A stretch of DNA of 64,000 nt from Liolophura sinensis (taxonomy: Eukaryota > Mollusca > Polyplacophora > Chitonida > Chitonidae): positions 23,337,295 through 23,401,294 of the forward strand of contig NC_088298.1 of the NCBI RefSeq assembly GCF_032854445.1, given 5' to 3'. The translations under genes and the position numbers were made by a program. The notes below the pieces were generated by a model. The model searched no databases. It worked only from the letters and a program-made list of their open reading frames with translations, and was not told the origin of the DNA. Shown here in pieces: positions 1 through 12,208 of this stretch (within the stretch, counting starts at the first letter, position 1; each line of letters opens with the position of its first letter).

Positions 1-172
1 CTTCATATGGCCATTACTTCAACCTTCATATGGTTAATACTATACCGGCAAAATTTGAGCCAAATTGTGACCCAACAAATTGAAACCCAAGAGTAGCAGC
101 TGAAAAACTACGGAACTAGGGTTTTCTGCTTGCAATTTAGTCTACACCTGTACTGAGTTGCCTCCCCTTTAC

Positions 173-477
173 CTGAGTAACTTGACCAGTGCAGGAATGC
201 CGCCAGACTTGAAGATGGCCAGCAGTCCTTGTCTGTGGTGGGAGAGATTGTGCAGTGTGCCTGCAGCGCACCGTGTTGTCTCCACGTCGTTGGTGTTGCT
301 CATGGCACGCACCAGTGCCTGTACCATCTGCGGGGAGTTCATGATGGCATGGCGGCTGGCCTCTTTCTTGGACAGCTGGTGTACCATCATGGCTGCCTGG
401 CTAACCACTACCTGGTCTTCATCGTTCAACAGCTTGGTCAGCTCTGGGATAGCCCGTGTTGCTAGGTCAGCGTCATC
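173..477 (-). CDS. CTNNB1: Beta-catenin coding exon 5: first armadillo repeats
   Basis: This 305-bp exon starts after an acceptor reading CTCTCCGCAG and ends CTCAG before donor GTAAAG, leaving phase 2. It encodes residues 166-266, from [17 protein letters not shown] to GIPALVKLL, covering the end of armadillo repeat 1 and repeat 2. The [20 protein letters not shown] stretch is nearly invariant among animals. The first 172 bases of the window are the start of the next intron, where nothing else was seen. Confidence 0.96.
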
Positions 478-3400
478 CTGCGGAGAGAGTAAATGGTCAG
501 GTGAAAATGTTACAAGCCATGTTAGGATAAAGCCAAAATATTAATCCACTGAGCAGTAGAAAAAGATCAGCATCGTAAAATTATTAAGTACTGTATTTCA
601 CCTAAATTCAGCTTTTCTCAAGTGACCCATTTTGCTAAATTCTGTAAAGTTCATCCACCTCAGGGCCACTTAAAGGTGGAGGAAAAAAAAAAAGACAGTT
701 CAGATGAAAGAGTGCGAAAAGTTATAATGTGGTCTTCAATATTTTTTCAGAGTTTTCCTTATGGAGAAAAAGACCCTTGAAAATGTTTGTACCATGGTTG
801 GGACCACTTTTTGGTATTAATAGCCTGTTTAATAATGTCATAAATGAGGAAGTAACAAAGGTTTAATAAATATGCTTGCACTAGAATTTGTTCTTTTCAG
901 CTAACAAATGTATTAAACCTCAATTTGGATGTTCATAAATATTATCATAATTTGGGTTAAATGCATATGTTTGGATATAAACAAATTCACATTCAAATAA
1001 ATTATACAAGCATCACATCCTTATTTACAACACTGTGATGCAACAATGATAAATAACAAAAGTTAGTCCCAAATATCCAAACAAAATATTTTTTTAAATA
1101 CCCTTAAAAAAAAAAATCCAAATAAATATTACAGATCATATCTGCAAATAAGTTTTGACGCTCTTTCATCTGATTTTTGTATCATTTTTATAATTTCTTC
1201 TCTTTTAAATTTTCTTTTCTTTCTTGTGAATTTAGAATTTCTTTGCAGAAAAAATGTTTGCATCAAAAGTGTCATTTTAAGGCCTTCATGTACTTCTGAA
1301 AGTGCAATTTTACATGCAAAAATAGACTGAACTATTGTACATATATATATATTAACATATTAAAGAACATACAAGCTATTTTTGTTTGCCATGTTTTTAG
1401 GTTTCCCTTTTGTATTACATCCTGGGCAACAATCATGCAGGCTTCAGGATGGATAAATATAAAATGGTTCTAAGCTCCAACCAAATGATACAAAATATGT
1501 CCCCAATGACAATGCTTCAACTAATCCACTGCTCCAACTTTCACACATAACAGGCAGTTTTTTCAAAAGTAAGAATGAAGTCTGAAATCACCAGTTTAAG
1601 TCACCAGCAAGAAAAGCCTCCACCCTGTACCACGGCTCCAATGATTCTGAAAATGAAAGTAAATGGTCATTTTCCTGCCACACCCACCTGGTAGTTGATG
1701 AGATTGACAACGGCGTGTTTCAGCATCTGTGATGGTTCTGCCAGTCTCTGCACAGCTGTAGGCTGATCAGGATGCATTTGAGTGGAGGGGATCTGAATGC
1801 CTTCGTCCAAGGTCTCCGGGAACATTGCCGCTCGCACCCGCTGAGAGCGCGTCTGGCTCAACTGCTGGTTCATTTCTGTTAAACACGATATCAGGAAATA
1901 TTTACACATCTTGTTTCATGCTGGTGTCAGGTTCAACGCCTTTGGGCAAGTCAGAAATCTTCAAAAGCCAGATACATGCTTATACTACATTTCCATCTAC
2001 CTCAACAGCTCAATTTCTGTAAATTTTCCGTTATTTCTTTTTTGATCGACTTAAATATGAAATTCAGAAAGACCTCTTATCTGATTTTCTCATTAACCCA
2101 TGTCCTACCAGGCAACAATGCTTGTACATGTACATGTGTTATTTCATCACGGGACAAGGGTTAAGACTTATAAACACTATCTCGCACAAAATGAGATTTA
2201 AATGACTTTGCAACCAAATAAACCTTCCTGGTTCAAATGATTGCCATGCAGTACATGTTGTTTATGTTGTACAACCTCTGAAGTGTGTCGTAATCATGCT
2301 GAAAGTGGAAACATCAGTTTCATACCTTTATATGGCACAGTTTCTTAGTCACCCACACCATGTACAACGTTCTGCTCCTGGCTGAACCCAAAATCTGAGT
2401 ATACCATTCTTTTCAGGTTCTCTCTCAAACATCAAGTACAATCAATCTCGTCTCTGAAGCCATCATCCCCACATTACTTTCGCTTTGGTTTTTTGCTCCA
2501 TCAATTACAATGGATCTCATCCTTGTTGAAGCCGTTCCATTTTGTCTGTTTTCATTATCCCTCAGACGGCAATTACAATTGAACTGGTCCTTGCTGAAGT
2601 CTCATTGCTGACATTTTGCTTTCTCTTTCATTATACCCATAATATCAAAGATCATCCATCAGGTCTTGGGAGAAATGTTAGTTTACATCCCAATCTTACT
2701 CTTACTTCCATTTCAACGTACCAATATTCCAAAGCTGCATATTCTACACATCTGTTCCCGAGTGAGGACATGATACTGCGTCCTCATCCCAATCAATTAT
2801 TTTCACCGACTATCTCCCAAACTAAACACTATCGATAAGGATGCCAGTCCAGTTCAAGTCGTTTCACTCTCGCTTACAAACTTTGATGTATCATCAATAT
2901 AAACCTGATTGAAAAATGTTATGCTGTCAAAATACTTTCACTCTTATTATCCCCCCCCCACCCCACCCCAGCCTGTAGACACCATCAATCTAATCCTAAC
3001 CGACAGCCAGTTCCGTGTCCAAAATACTTTCACTTTCATTATCTAGCCGTACATACCGTCAATCTGGTCCTGGCTGAAGCCCTGGTTAAAGCCCTGATCC
3101 CAGTCAAACATCCTGGTCGTGTCCATGGTGGTCTCTTCCTCGCCCTCATCCTGTTGGTGGTTCTTGCTGCTGATGGAGGGAGCCTACAAAACAAATGAGG
3201 ACTACTTCAGTAACGTGTACCAATGAGAAGCTTTCTTCAAAATGCAACAAGACGAAATATTCCAGTTTTAAACTTGGATCTGGTAGATAGGCTACGTCTG
3301 TAGGAGGCACAAAAATGCAAAGCTTCAGCTCCATAAAGTACTGAAATCGTAAAGTTGGTAATTTATGGTAATTAATATGCACACAGAGCATCAGCCATGT

Positions 3401-5337
3401 TACACCCCCCTTGTGTTACTGTGCTTTATATGCATGTAAAACTTTAGGGCAATACACGCTGTACTTTGAAAAGCCACCCGTAACATTTTGTTTAACCTTG
3501 ATTTCCCTGCTCCTCGATGCTAACGCCCCATGTAAGACACAAGTTACGTCTGTACAGGCAAGCTAATAAAAAGGTATTTTGGGTGGGATTTTATGTGAGA
3601 TACTTTGTCAATGCATACATACTTTTGATCTAGTGTTTTTTTTCTTTTAAAGTAAAAGCTAAAACGCAGTAAGGTTCATCATACAGACAACTGAGAACTA
3701 TGCACAACTAGAGCCCAAGGGCTGTGAAATGGGTTTATTGCTCTTCTATTTTTCTTTTAACTAATGACCAATTGTCTTCTAGTTCGATTCACTGGTCTTC
3801 TCCACACACAAAGGGCTTATCGGTTATTCTGTCTTTAATGGAGGACCTGGCCCCCACTTCATTATGACCTGGAAACAAGGAATTTTTCCTTCCCTAACAT
3901 TTCAGTATTCTTTTACTCCTAGGTATAAAAAGTGTTATTCCAACATTTAGTGTCGTGATGAGAGTTGATAAAACCACTAGTGACATAGTCCCTAACCTCT
4001 GATAGTATGGTACATGAAGTCCACCTTAGATTTCAAATGTTATAAACGCCTTCAACTCTTTTCCCCAAAATTTAGCGAAATCACTAAAAGTATATTTATG
4101 TATTTTCTTGTGTATTTAGTGATGCCTACTTTGATTTTTAGATGTCTTTTCCTTCAAAGCTGTGAAATGCAGTGCATACAACATTTCATATTTGGTAAGC
4201 GAATATTCCACCCGATTTCTTTACTTCAACTGGTAGAATGATTAGTTTCCTAAACACTTGACCTGCACCTTTATCTAAAGTCCATGTCGTGTTGAAAATA
4301 AAATCCTACAAAAAGCACCTACAGCATTTGTCCACTGCACTGTCTATTCAACATTTGCCCATGTCCAAGTTTTTAAACACATCATTTAAAGGAAGAAAAA
4401 AAAGGGGTGATTCTTCCAGATTTGAACTCCCATTCAGTTCTCTTACTCACCTGTGTGGTGGCCCCTGACTGGATGCCGGAGTCTGACATGTATTGACTCT
4501 GCTGCCACATCATGGTCTGTTGCTGTTTGTTCTCCACGGGCATGTCCGAAAGGTCCATGTAATTTCCACCACTCCCCTGCGACACTGCAACAACCACCAC
4601 AACCCATGTTGAAACCGAATTTAAATGCAGCGATACAAGGACTGTTCAGAAGGCTTTATTATATTCACACAAGTGTTTTGGTCAGAACTGATGGATTAAG
4701 CTTTTTTAAATACATCATGAAAAGGAACTAAACTATAACTGATCATAACTGATCTTGCTCGGAACTGATCACACCCCACCGTAGTGCCCCGAGCCCGGTG
4801 AACCGTGTCACTACAGTGTGGGCAGGATGACAAATACAGGCACTGGATAGATTTTTCGGGCCAGCTTAGCGCCCCCTCCACGCCCCTCCACCCGCCACCA
4901 ATAGGTCTGTTCCCCACATCCCTGCCCTCATTCACCCAGACCAATTCAGTCTGCCCCCAAGAGTTCAATGACATCTCTGAAAGCTACTTAGTTTCCAACT
5001 GACATCTGGGGCATTAAGTAAAGTACTTTGAAGCCATCTTTAACCCCCGCAGTGAAAGTTGAAAAATATGTTTTATACTGTTGTATGCTGTTACACATGA
5101 CAGTACGAACATTAGCAAAACAAAAACAGTGTTTCATTTTTCTTTCAAAACACGTTTGATGGAACAAGCTTAATACACACAACCACAAAATCTGCAGAAC
5201 ATGGAGGGGTAATTGAGACATGCATGTAAATTTGCATGTCTCTGAATCTTAATACCATTGGCAACGAGTAAAAAAACAAAAATGTACTTACTGTTCCTGC
5301 TGGGAGCGGAGGTGGGTGGCATTTGATAGGTACTCAT
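173..5337 (-). CDS. CTNNB1: Beta-catenin / Armadillo, amino-terminal part (gene level; five exons; continues left of window)
   Basis: Beta-catenin links cadherins to alpha-catenin at adherens junctions and is the transcriptional effector of canonical Wnt signalling. Joining 5337..5292, 4584..4451, 3183..3057, 1875..1688 and 477..173 gives one open frame of about 266 residues with matching intron phases (1, 0, 1, 0, and 2 at the window edge). Visible landmarks are the degron [10 protein letters not shown] with serine/threonine at residues 51, 55, 59 and 63, in the same 4-residue register as human S33/S37/T41/S45; the alpha-catenin-binding stretch [30 protein letters not shown]; and the first armadillo repeats through [20 protein letters not shown]. 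Several residues match insect Armadillo better than vertebrate protein, for example [13 protein letters not shown]. The remaining armadillo repeats and the carboxy-terminal transactivation region lie beyond base 1. It is a single-copy-looking, intact gene. Confidence 0.97.
478..1687 (-). other. Beta-catenin intron 4
   Basis: AT-rich intron with short poly-A/poly-T runs and a small TA run near 1340-1353. No exon, SINE or tandem array was recognised. Confidence 0.7.
1688..1875 (-). CDS. CTNNB1: Beta-catenin coding exon 4: alpha-catenin-binding segment
   Basis: This 188-bp exon runs from acceptor GTTTAACAG to donor CAG/GTGGGT. Its first two bases complete a Glu codon with the G left by the exon before, then [19 protein letters not shown] follows and the exon ends [12 protein letters not shown] at phase 0. 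The [14 protein letters not shown] segment corresponds to the alpha-catenin-binding helix of the family. Residues about 103-165. Confidence 0.96.
1876..3056 (-). other. Beta-catenin intron 3
   Basis: No exon recognised. From about 2380 to 3050 there are loosely repeated phrases of the kind 'ctggtcctggctgaag...cattatc', also echoed by the exon edge at 3057-3080, suggesting decayed local duplications. A C-rich run (2949-2970) stands out. Confidence 0.55.
3057..3183 (-). CDS. CTNNB1: Beta-catenin coding exon 3: linker after the degron
   Basis: This 127-bp exon lies between acceptor TTTTGTAG and donor GACG/GTATGT. It encodes 42 residues beginning APSIS, where Ser63 is in the CK1 priming position (human S45), then an acidic stretch (DEGEEE) and [18 protein letters not shown]. 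It ends in phase 1. The aromatic-acidic pattern matches the equivalent region of Armadillo and vertebrate beta-catenin. Confidence 0.95.
3924..4040 (+). mobile_element. Half copy of inverted-repeat element family D
   Basis: The stretch contains gttattccaacatttag and later ctctgatagtatggtacatg then gtccaccttagatttcaaa. These match, in inverted order, one half of the complete element at 36,938-37,153. Only one terminal repeat is visible, so it is a truncated or diverged copy inside beta-catenin intron 2. Confidence 0.6.
4451..4584 (-). CDS. CTNNB1: Beta-catenin coding exon 2: GSK3/beta-TrCP phosphodegron
   Basis: This 134-bp exon starts TG after acceptor GTTGTTGCAG and ends before donor GTGAGT. 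The A left by the previous exon completes Met16. It carries a Gln/Met-rich segment ([16 protein letters not shown]) and then [18 protein letters not shown] fits the DSGxxS recognition motif of beta-TrCP, and the S/T residues at steps of four are the family's CK1/GSK3 sites. A second AG eight bases into the exon would break the reading frame, so the upstream AG is chosen. Confidence 0.95.
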
Positions 5338-5353
5338 CTTGATTTAGCTGGAT
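5292..5353 (-). CDS. CTNNB1: Beta-catenin first coding exon (translation start at 5337)
   Basis: This 62-bp exon follows acceptor CTGTTTCACAG and ends GGAACA before GTAAGT. Sixteen bases of 5' UTR precede ATG at 5337-5335. The 15 codons read [15 protein letters not shown] and stop at phase 1, which fits the next exon. The exon starts with a splice acceptor, so at least one non-coding exon lies upstream. A short, poorly conserved leader before the degron exon is usual in the family. Confidence 0.88.
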
Positions 5354-5715
5354 CTGTGAAACAGACAAAATGTACAAATAGAAATACTGAGTATATATAT
5401 CCCTGAAATATTTCCCTGTGAATGAGATGACTTAATACAATGTAACCTGCTGTCTTCATGACCAGTGGATTATCTACACCTGGCACAACAGGATTACATC
5501 AGATACAGGTATAATGTAGAACTGCACACCTGTACACCCACCCACCCATTTCACACATCCCATTGCAGGCAAGAAGCTTTTCGATCAAAATCAGCTAAAA
5601 TTTCTCCTAACTCATCCCCAATTCCCAAAATGATTAGTTTTGGTCAGATTATTTAATAGTATTGATTTCCCTTAAAACCAGCTGATCATCTAAATATTCT
5701 CATTTTCTCATCCCT

Positions 5716-6173
5716 GTGATCTGACATCAGCAACTAGGAGACTGATCTGACATCAGCAACTAGGAGACTGATCTGACATCAGCAACTAGGAGACTGATCT
5801 GACATCAGCAACTAGGAGACTGATCTGACATCAGCAACTAGGAGAGTGATCTGACATCAGCAACTAGGAGAGTGATCTGACATCAGCAACTAGGAGAGTG
5901 ATCTGACATCAGCAACTAGGAGAGTGATCTGACATCAGCAACTAGGAGAGCGATCTGACATCAGCAACTAGGAGAGCGATCTGACATCAACTAGGAGAGC
6001 GATCTGACATCAGCAACTAGGAGAGCGATCTGACATCAACTAGGAGAGCGATCTGACATCAACTAGGAGAGCGATCTGACATCAACTAGGAGAGCGATCT
6101 GACATCAACTAGGAGAGCGATCTGACATCAACTAGGAGAGTGATCTGACATCAACTAGGAGAGTGATCTGACA
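5716..6173 (+). repeat. Minisatellite, 26-bp unit with a 23-bp deletion variant
   Basis: About 18 head-to-tail copies of a unit running gatctgacatcagcaactag then gagact/gagagt/gagagc. Left-hand units are 26 bp and end gagact, middle ones end gagagt, later ones end gagagc, and most of the right-hand units lack three bases (catcaact instead of catcagcaact), giving 23 bp. It lies in beta-catenin intron 1, 360 bp upstream of the first coding exon. No coding role is evident. Confidence 0.95.
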
Positions 6174-6640
6174 AGATGTTTTACATTTTGTTTCATGCTC
6201 ATGTCATTAAGTACATGTAAAGAAATTTAGTAATACATGTTGTATGTAACCTGTATCAGCAAATTTTTCCAACTGCTTCAAAGTCAAATAAACATGTACC
6301 TCACACTTTCCCTGTATTTGCCGTCAGTATCAATTCTCAACCATTCACAGCCATGTAAACAAGCTGAATGCATGCACAGGTTTACAAACATATACCTGTA
6401 TCTGAATCTCCCCCAGTTCAACCAACAACTTTTTTTTTTTTGTTTTTTAAAAGTACGACAGGAAGTATAATCACTATCATGGTCTTAAAGGGATAATCAT
6501 CAGGATTGGGACTGTCACTCGTTAATGAAACTCAACTGACATTTACTGATAGCATCTCCTTACACTGCTCATGAATAAATTTTCAGTTGAGCATTAGCTA
6601 CACAGATGTCTAGATTGAGAACATTTCAATTTAAATAATT

Positions 6641-6750
6641 TATTCGATTTAGTTATCTGATTGGTGTTTTACCCCGTACTCAAGAATATTTCACTTATAC
6701 GACGGCAGAGAGCATTATGGTGGGAGGAAAAAGAGCAGAGCCCAGGGGAT
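6641..6750 (-). mobile_element. Truncated tRNA-derived SINE (family S), 3' part
   Basis: On the minus strand this is the 3' end of the SINE described at 14,937-15,214. On the plus strand it reads ttggtgttttaccccgtact then caagaatatttcacttatac and agcattatggtgggagg. The tRNA-like head is missing. Confidence 0.85.
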
Positions 6751-9693
6751 AATTTTAATGAAAATTAATTTAACATACATGTACATACTGTATTTAAGAC
6801 TAGCTTGTTTTGAAACAGTTACAATAAAACCCAGCATGGATGAAGAGTAACAGTCCTTCTGTTATACAATTATGAGCTATTTTTGGAACGTTGTTCAAAA
6901 GGTTATTGGATAAACTGACACATAACCGGTTTATCTGCCACAATTAACACTAACCATTCAAGATCAGACAGCTCAGGTTATTTCCTGTCTCACAGCGACA
7001 AAAAAAAATACAGAAAAAATACACTTCTAAATTTGAATGTACACTCCATTTGAATTATTCAGTTGGCTTTGAAGCTGCTAAATGGGTTCTGGCTGAAGGC
7101 CAGTAACACCGAGGCTGGATGTTCAAATCCATCACCTGCTACATGTAATTCTAATGCCTACAACAGGTTGGCCAAGTATATGAAGTATTTGAAGAATTGG
7201 TTTACGTAATGTACATCTGTAACCCTGTGCCATTATGCACGTGAAATGTTTATGACCTATGACCAATATAATTTTATTTCATAAATCACATAGGATTATC
7301 AACAAAAACTTAAAGTTTAGTAAGCATTGGTTATTTTTAAATATTCATTTAAAGAAAAAAAATACACAGGTGCATACATATGTACATGCCCACCCTTTCT
7401 GACAGGTAGAGTATAAGGAAATTTGCTCCCACGTACACTTCACAATACCCCTGCCTGTCAGTGTCAGTTATGACATCTGTAATTTATGACATTTCAAAAA
7501 AAGTAGTCTGGCAAATCCCTTGGGACAATATACAAAAGTACATGCAAATGTTGAGCAGTTCAGGTCTAGGTTTCTGTATGTGCAACGGGTGACAAAAGTA
7601 GGTCACCAGCATGTCACTGTGGCAGTGTCAAACATCAGGCATGCTTGGCCTGTATATATCAGTACACGGACAAGTTCATTCTTACTCATCTGAGGCGGTT
7701 GAACATTAGGTACATGCTTTAAAACAGAACAAGTAATTCATATCTTGGATGTACATACACAGTAACACTTTGTATAAGACAAGCCTGGTTCTCAAGCTCT
7801 CAAGTAAACCCATCCAACATATTTATCTTGCAATTAATTTTTCTTCTACAGGCAAATCACACTAAAAGTGTGCAAAATCTATAGTCTAGGTATTTTATTT
7901 TTATGCACATGTAATTATAAAGCGCATGAACTTCATATCTGAAACAATTAGTAATAGACTGATTAAAATGCTGCTGTTAAATCGTAGCATTTGGCCCACT
8001 GAAATCCGTCCCACCCCACCGTTCATTCTAAGTTTTGAACACTTTGAAAATATTCAACACTGCAACATGGACTAATAACTAGATTTATACACGTAGATTG
8101 AACGTCCAAACAATCTTTCAACCTTGAGGGGAAAAAAATATACTGAGTTTACTCACCGTGGAGACTTTCCTCAAATATTAAGTAAATTTCCAAGTTTAAG
8201 TTAAGATTAGATGACAAAATCTGTAGAATCAAGCTTATTATATAGGATGCCTATAAGGAAGAGCTCTGTAGTTCTTGTAACATGTCCTTACTTCATCTGG
8301 CAACTAAACTCATCTACTGATAAGGTTGGAAACGAGGTGTAAATGTCAAGGAGTGGGAAGGCAGGAGTCACAACTTAAAGTGCTGACACAAGCACATACC
8401 CTGTCAGCTGGTGAAAGTTTATTTCAGTAGTATGACACATGCATCATGATGGCTTTGACACCAGACTTCTGGTTTCAATTTCACCTCAGGGTATCAACAA
8501 AAATCACCTGTCTGAGAGCCACCATAGACAAATTTAACCTGCTGCATTCCCCATATCCTGCTGAGATTCAAGTGCTTCTGGAAAGATGAGATGAATGCAG
8601 TTTCTAAGAAGTCCTTTGTGAGCCAAGTGTCAATGACCAATCAAACGGACTTTGTGTAAACACTCATCAGAGGTGTCAAAACAGACCAATGGCTGGGCAG
8701 GTTATATAAACAGCAGAGCTGGCCTCCCCCACTGAAGTGTCAAGACTGACCAATGGGAAGGCATGTTGCAGATAAAGAATGGGCCACACGACCAACCAGC
8801 ATCAGCTTGTCTAGAACAATGGCTGCCACACTGGGGTACACGTTTTAATGGGCTGCCACCTTTGTTCGTGTTCACATGCCAAACAGCTGCCATAGTGATC
8901 TGACAAGCATGCAGCTTCAGTGGCTACTGAACATCGTGCAACTCAGGGCTACATGTGTACCTCTACATAATATTATGCATTGCCAAGTTTGAGGATCAGG
9001 TGTACACATTAATCACGGCAGAGTATGGGCGGACACAGATTACTGGATACAGAGAATGTACATACATGCAACTGATTTCTGAAGAAACTCTACTTGCTAA
9101 ACATCACACTGAGCTATAAATAATCAAGTTAAAAGGAACATTATTAAACTCGTAAAGATGAAGGGAGGGTAGGAGAGATAATCAAGGATCCTTTAATTAT
9201 CAATACAGATGCATGCAATTACAGGTCATTATTTAGCTTTGCATATTTATATTTTTTACATGCATGCATGTATAATTTATAAAACCATACTTCTGAAGAT
9301 TTGGTCAAATTTCATTCATTTTCTAAACACATTCTAAATAGAACATTGAACAGCTCTGCTTTTATCATTTGTACAGATACTGATCCCATTCAACCAAAGT
9401 AAAAAGGCGTAAAATCAAGTTTTAGAAAATGTACATGTATCATGGAATAGCATGACCTTTCATTTCAGATCAATGTATTATTTTGTAGTTTCTTCGTCAA
9501 AACATGACTTGCTGCATGAAGCTTAAAGCTTGAATGTCCACTGCGATAGAACTTTAAAATAAAACAGTTAACATTGCATTTAGCCCAACCTTTCTACTTA
9601 ATTCGTGAAACAAGGAGACACTGAAATCGTCACAAGCAAACACAAATGCCACAAATAATGATTATTAGTAGTAGAAGTAGTATTATATGTTAT

Positions 9694-9862
9694 GGTGGTT
9701 GCCATTGCTGTGACGGTGGTTGCCATTGCTGTGATGGTGGTTGCCACTGCTGTGACGGTGGTTGCCACTGCTGTGACGGAGGTTGCCACTGCTGTGACGG
9801 AGGTTGCCACTGCTGTGACGGAGGTTGCCACTGCTGTGACGGAGGTTGCCACTGCTGTGACC
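9694..9862 (+). repeat. Minisatellite, 21-bp unit, eight copies
   Basis: Eight copies of ggttgccactgctgtgacgg plus one base, with C/T and A/T variants that sort into left (gacggt) and right (gacgga) halves. As 21 is a multiple of three and no frame of the unit contains a stop on either strand, several overlapping open frames appear (7-residue repeats such as GCHCCDG). No start context, splice site or homology supports a gene. It lies in the presumed first intron of beta-catenin. Confidence 0.93.
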
Positions 9863-11532
9863 GATCCAGCTACATGTAGCAACTGCCTAGCATTCTGTAT
9901 TTTGCACAATGATCTGAGACAGCAATCACCATTTGTCACAAAACTGAACTCTTGAAATGCTGATTTGGCTTATCCCTTCGAACTCCCTGTTGTACTTTAT
10001 AAACCCAAATATTACATCCCATCAAACATTTCCTCACCTGGCAATCACTAGCCGAGATGATTGTACATTTGTTGGACAAAAACAGGCTTCTTTTCTGTTC
10101 AAAACTGGTCATTTGTAGACCGAAAAGGTGAAATTTTAACCAGGCAGCCATGTATGTTTTCTTGAAGCTTTGCCAAGTATTCTCTACCAGAGACAGAAAT
10201 TAAAAGTAAAGCCAGTAGGACAATTGTCCTGTTGATCCCTAAAAGTTAAGCGGTATTTTCGTAACAAGGAAAGTCTCGTACAGGAAGTGTGGTACATTTA
10301 ATAGAAATGCAATTTTCCGAAGAAGTCATGTTTAAAGGTGATTTGACATTTTCTTACATTTTTCTTAATAGGCACAGCTATGAATTCACTTGCATGGCAC
10401 TTTGGGAAACTGAAAATTCATTGCCAAATATTTAACTGGACACTTGCCCGTGCTGCACATGAGTTTTTAACAACAAGACCATTTCTTGGCCGGGCATGTT
10501 CGACAAGTCAATGGTAATTTCGAACCCTGTCCACAATGCAGGCTTTTCACTACGCAGAAGGGTGTTTTTCATTCTGCAAATTGACGATAAAATTCATCCA
10601 CAGCAGAGCTCAAACAAAAACATGGAAAACAGTTCATTACACCACAAACATGCGCGCAAGAGTTAAAAACGGCCAATATGGTTACCTGTTCAAAATTTTT
10701 CGGGGTCAATATCATGAGTACAACAGGAGTTAATTGTGGTCCAAGAAAAATACGACCTCCTTTGGCTACCAACTGAGAAAATGCCTTTCAAACATTTGTT
10801 CTGTGGAACAGAATAACCTTTTCCTGAAGTAAAGGAAGCGATGTTAAAACAACGCCAAGTATGGTCGCGATGGAAAATGTCTACAGTTCTGAGGTTTATC
10901 TTCCAGTTTTTTTCCCCACAAGGTATGCCAACGACCAAAAAATATGTGGGCTTTACTTGAACCTGCAGCAGATCTTGAGAAAAGCCTGACGGCATGTTGC
11001 AGTTCTAGTTAGAAGTCCCTCCATTTAAAATGATTACGAGTTTCAGTGTGTATGTGACATAAGCAGTCCCCTTGCACACAATGGCATATAAATTAAAGCA
11101 TGAATGGAGAAGAGGTGTTAAAGACTGTTTATCAAAATATTGTGCAAAATGAACTTATCAGAAATAAAAGTGGATGAAGAGAAACTGTGGGCAAAACAAG
11201 TTAAGGTGGATAATTTAGCTTCAGCAATGTTTGGAATAAATGAATGAATTATGGCTTATCCCCATATCAGCAATCTTCAAGCCATATTCAGCCGAGGACA
11301 AGTTGAAAACAGGAGCCAATAAATGCTTTTCGATTAAACAGCAACACTAGGAACAGAAGTCTTTTTTAAATGGCGTGACTTCTAAGTTTTAGTAAGAATA
11401 CATTTAGGAACATTTATAGCATAAGTTTGATGGAGCACTCCAAACACTTCGGCATGATCTTGCCTTTCACTAAGTTAAAGCAAAGCCCAAACAGGGCCAG
11501 ACTGTAAAGACTTGCCCTAGAATTGTGCCACC

Positions 11533-11712
11533 TTGGCTGAACTATAGGTGGTTTGCAATGAAAGCCATCTTTGATGCAAGATTGCCCACTGGATGTCTAT
11601 TGTTAAAAGGTGTCACAAGCTGGGCTGAGGCTCTTGGCTGGTAAGGGCGTACAATGACCAATACATGCAAACTTACCTCAAAGATGGCTGCCATTGCAAA
11701 CCATCTATTCAA
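11533..11712. repeat. Imperfect inverted repeat, arms about 45 bp
   Basis: The left arm (11,533-11,580) contains ggtggtttgcaatgaaagcc then atctttgatgc. The right arm (11,666-11,712) contains its reverse complement, tcaaagatggctgccattgc then aaacca. About 90 bases separate them. The right arm also holds a minus-strand donor-like GAG/GTAAGT at 11,677. It is probably a short inverted-repeat transposon remnant. Confidence 0.6.
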
Positions 11713-12208
11713 TATTAGTGGCGAACATTGTTAGAACGCTGAACTAAATGTTGCTTATAAGTTATTGCCAAGCTTTTCTGATGTTCAATAGGTCCCCCCC
11801 CACCCAAAGCAAGCCGAGTAATGAACCTGTCAATACGTTTTTGCACGTTTTCGAAATGTCCATACAGTTTAAGTTAAACACAAAGGAAAGATAACTCTGT
11901 ACGAACCTCATTATCGTACCTCAAAATGCGAAACGAACTTAAAATACCTTCGTTGTTTATACAGCCATTTTGGCGATATCGGACCTGCAGATAACGAAAT
12001 AATACTCCACGGTTTATGCTTTTCACGTGTGTTACAAATGTGCTTCAGAGAACTCTTGCTTACCCTTCAGTTTGAAGAAAAATTAACAGTCTCTTTCGAC
12101 ACTATTTTCAAATTAAGACGGTAGCTGGGTACATATCAACATCATCATACGGAGTTCTGATATTTTCTGCACCCCACACAGCATAAAATTACTCGAAATT
12201 ATACTTAC

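Larger units (their letters stand above)
5354..12208 (-). other. Presumed first intron of beta-catenin
   Basis: Apart from the two minisatellites, the truncated SINE and the inverted repeat near 11.5-11.7 kb, no gene was found in this 6.9 kb. The extent depends on the candidate first exon ending at 12,209. Open frames in it (for example 10,690-10,995 minus) show no recognisable domain or splice context. Confidence 0.45.

Noticed and set aside
5716-6173. CRISPR-like appearance of the regular repeats
   Set aside because: Units are contiguous with no unique spacers, and the DNA is animal nuclear.
9598-9955. Three overlapping open frames (77-113 codons) with Cys-rich or Val/Ala/Thr-rich repeats
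   Set aside because: All come from the 21-bp minisatellite, whose unit is open in several frames.
11677-11720. Alternative beta-catenin first-exon donor GAG/GTAAGT
   Set aside because: It is part of an inverted repeat and less likely than the donor at 12,208; kept only as a finding.
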